Part shown: one piece after another, positions 63,935-64,000 of the stretch
Numbering within the stretch: the stretch's first letter is position 1
How the letters are laid out: each line of letters starts with the position of its first letter
Assembly: GCA_012845835.1 (NCBI GenBank)
Contig: JABAKD010000004.1
Span: 11,323,522 to 11,387,521 of the forward strand
Direction: 5' to 3'
DNA length: 64,000 nt
Origin: Undaria pinnatifida
Lineage: Eukaryota > Sar > Phaeophyceae > Laminariales > Alariaceae
Translations under genes and position numbers: made by a program
Notes under the pieces: model-generated
What the model saw: only the letters and a program-made list of their open reading frames with translations
What the model was told of the DNA's origin: nothing
Database searches by the model: none

Positions 63935-63985
63935 AGCCTGGGTTGGGGTTAGGGTTAGAATCAGGGTTAGGGGTAGGGTTTGGGT
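63935..63985 (+). repeat. Degenerate telomere-like repeats at the window edge
   Basis: GGTTGGGGTTAGGGTTAG, followed by variants of GGGTTAGGG and GGGTAGGGTTTGGGT. Units are degenerate and followed by unrelated sequence, so this looks like subtelomeric or interstitial repeat rather than a chromosome end. Confidence 0.6.
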
Positions 63986-64000
63986 GGGTCGACGCCCTCT

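Noticed and set aside
63935-64000. True telomere
   Set aside because: Units are degenerate, few and followed by non-telomeric sequence.

Overview
This window looks like nuclear DNA of a eukaryote with a repeat-rich, intron-containing genome. No bacterial operons, rRNA genes, intact tRNA genes or CRISPR arrays were seen. The supportable coding pieces are short exons with GT/AG borders. The sequence is dominated by mobile elements and remnants: LINE, Ty1/copia, mariner-like, miniature LTR, tRNA-derived SINE and long-inverted-repeat elements. It also holds very long C/G homopolymers, trinucleotide microsatellites and tandem arrays. Short degenerate telomere-like patches lie at about 30.8 kb and at the right edge. 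A marine alga, perhaps a brown alga or other photosynthetic stramenopile, is my best guess, but this is inference only.

Layout. 0-8 kb: copies of a dispersed repeat (family A) with companion family H, one long-inverted-repeat (E) arm, and a minus-strand first exon with a probable signal peptide. 8-11 kb: terminal modules (B), duplicated segments, and the spliced 3' end of a minus-strand gene. 11.2-14.8 kb: a satellite-like array of exactly three units of 1.15-1.27 kb, followed by a minus-strand zinc-ribbon exon. 16-19 kb: family F repeats and a 356-codon Q-rich reading frame. 19.5-25.7 kb: more A/H/C repeats, a truncated mariner-like transposase, and a 478-codon gag-like protein with a CCCH zinc finger. 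That protein sits on a 2.1-kb insertion that splits a dispersed repeat (G); an unsplit copy lies at 29.5-30.2 kb. 26.8-29.2 kb: gene-like sequence on the plus strand, with a transmembrane exon and a 66-bp tandem repeat. 31.7-32.7 kb: a large inverted duplication.

33-48 kb is a nest of elements. It holds two miniature LTR elements with primer-binding and polypurine sites, the long-terminal-inverted-repeat families with poly-C-rich interiors, SINE copies and repeat family D. 48-51 kb holds a small reading frame followed by a perfect 26-nt palindrome, then a decayed LINE 3' half. 52-55 kb holds a copia remnant with gag, protease and the first part of integrase. 57-58.6 kb is another long-inverted-repeat element beside tRNA-derived repeats. 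59.1-59.65 kb holds minus-strand exons. 61-63.5 kb holds SINEs and decayed zinc-cluster coding sequence.

No multi-gene pathway can be reconstructed. The interest lies in mobile-element biology: nested insertions, clean empty sites, miniature LTR elements and long inverted repeats that share one terminal module.
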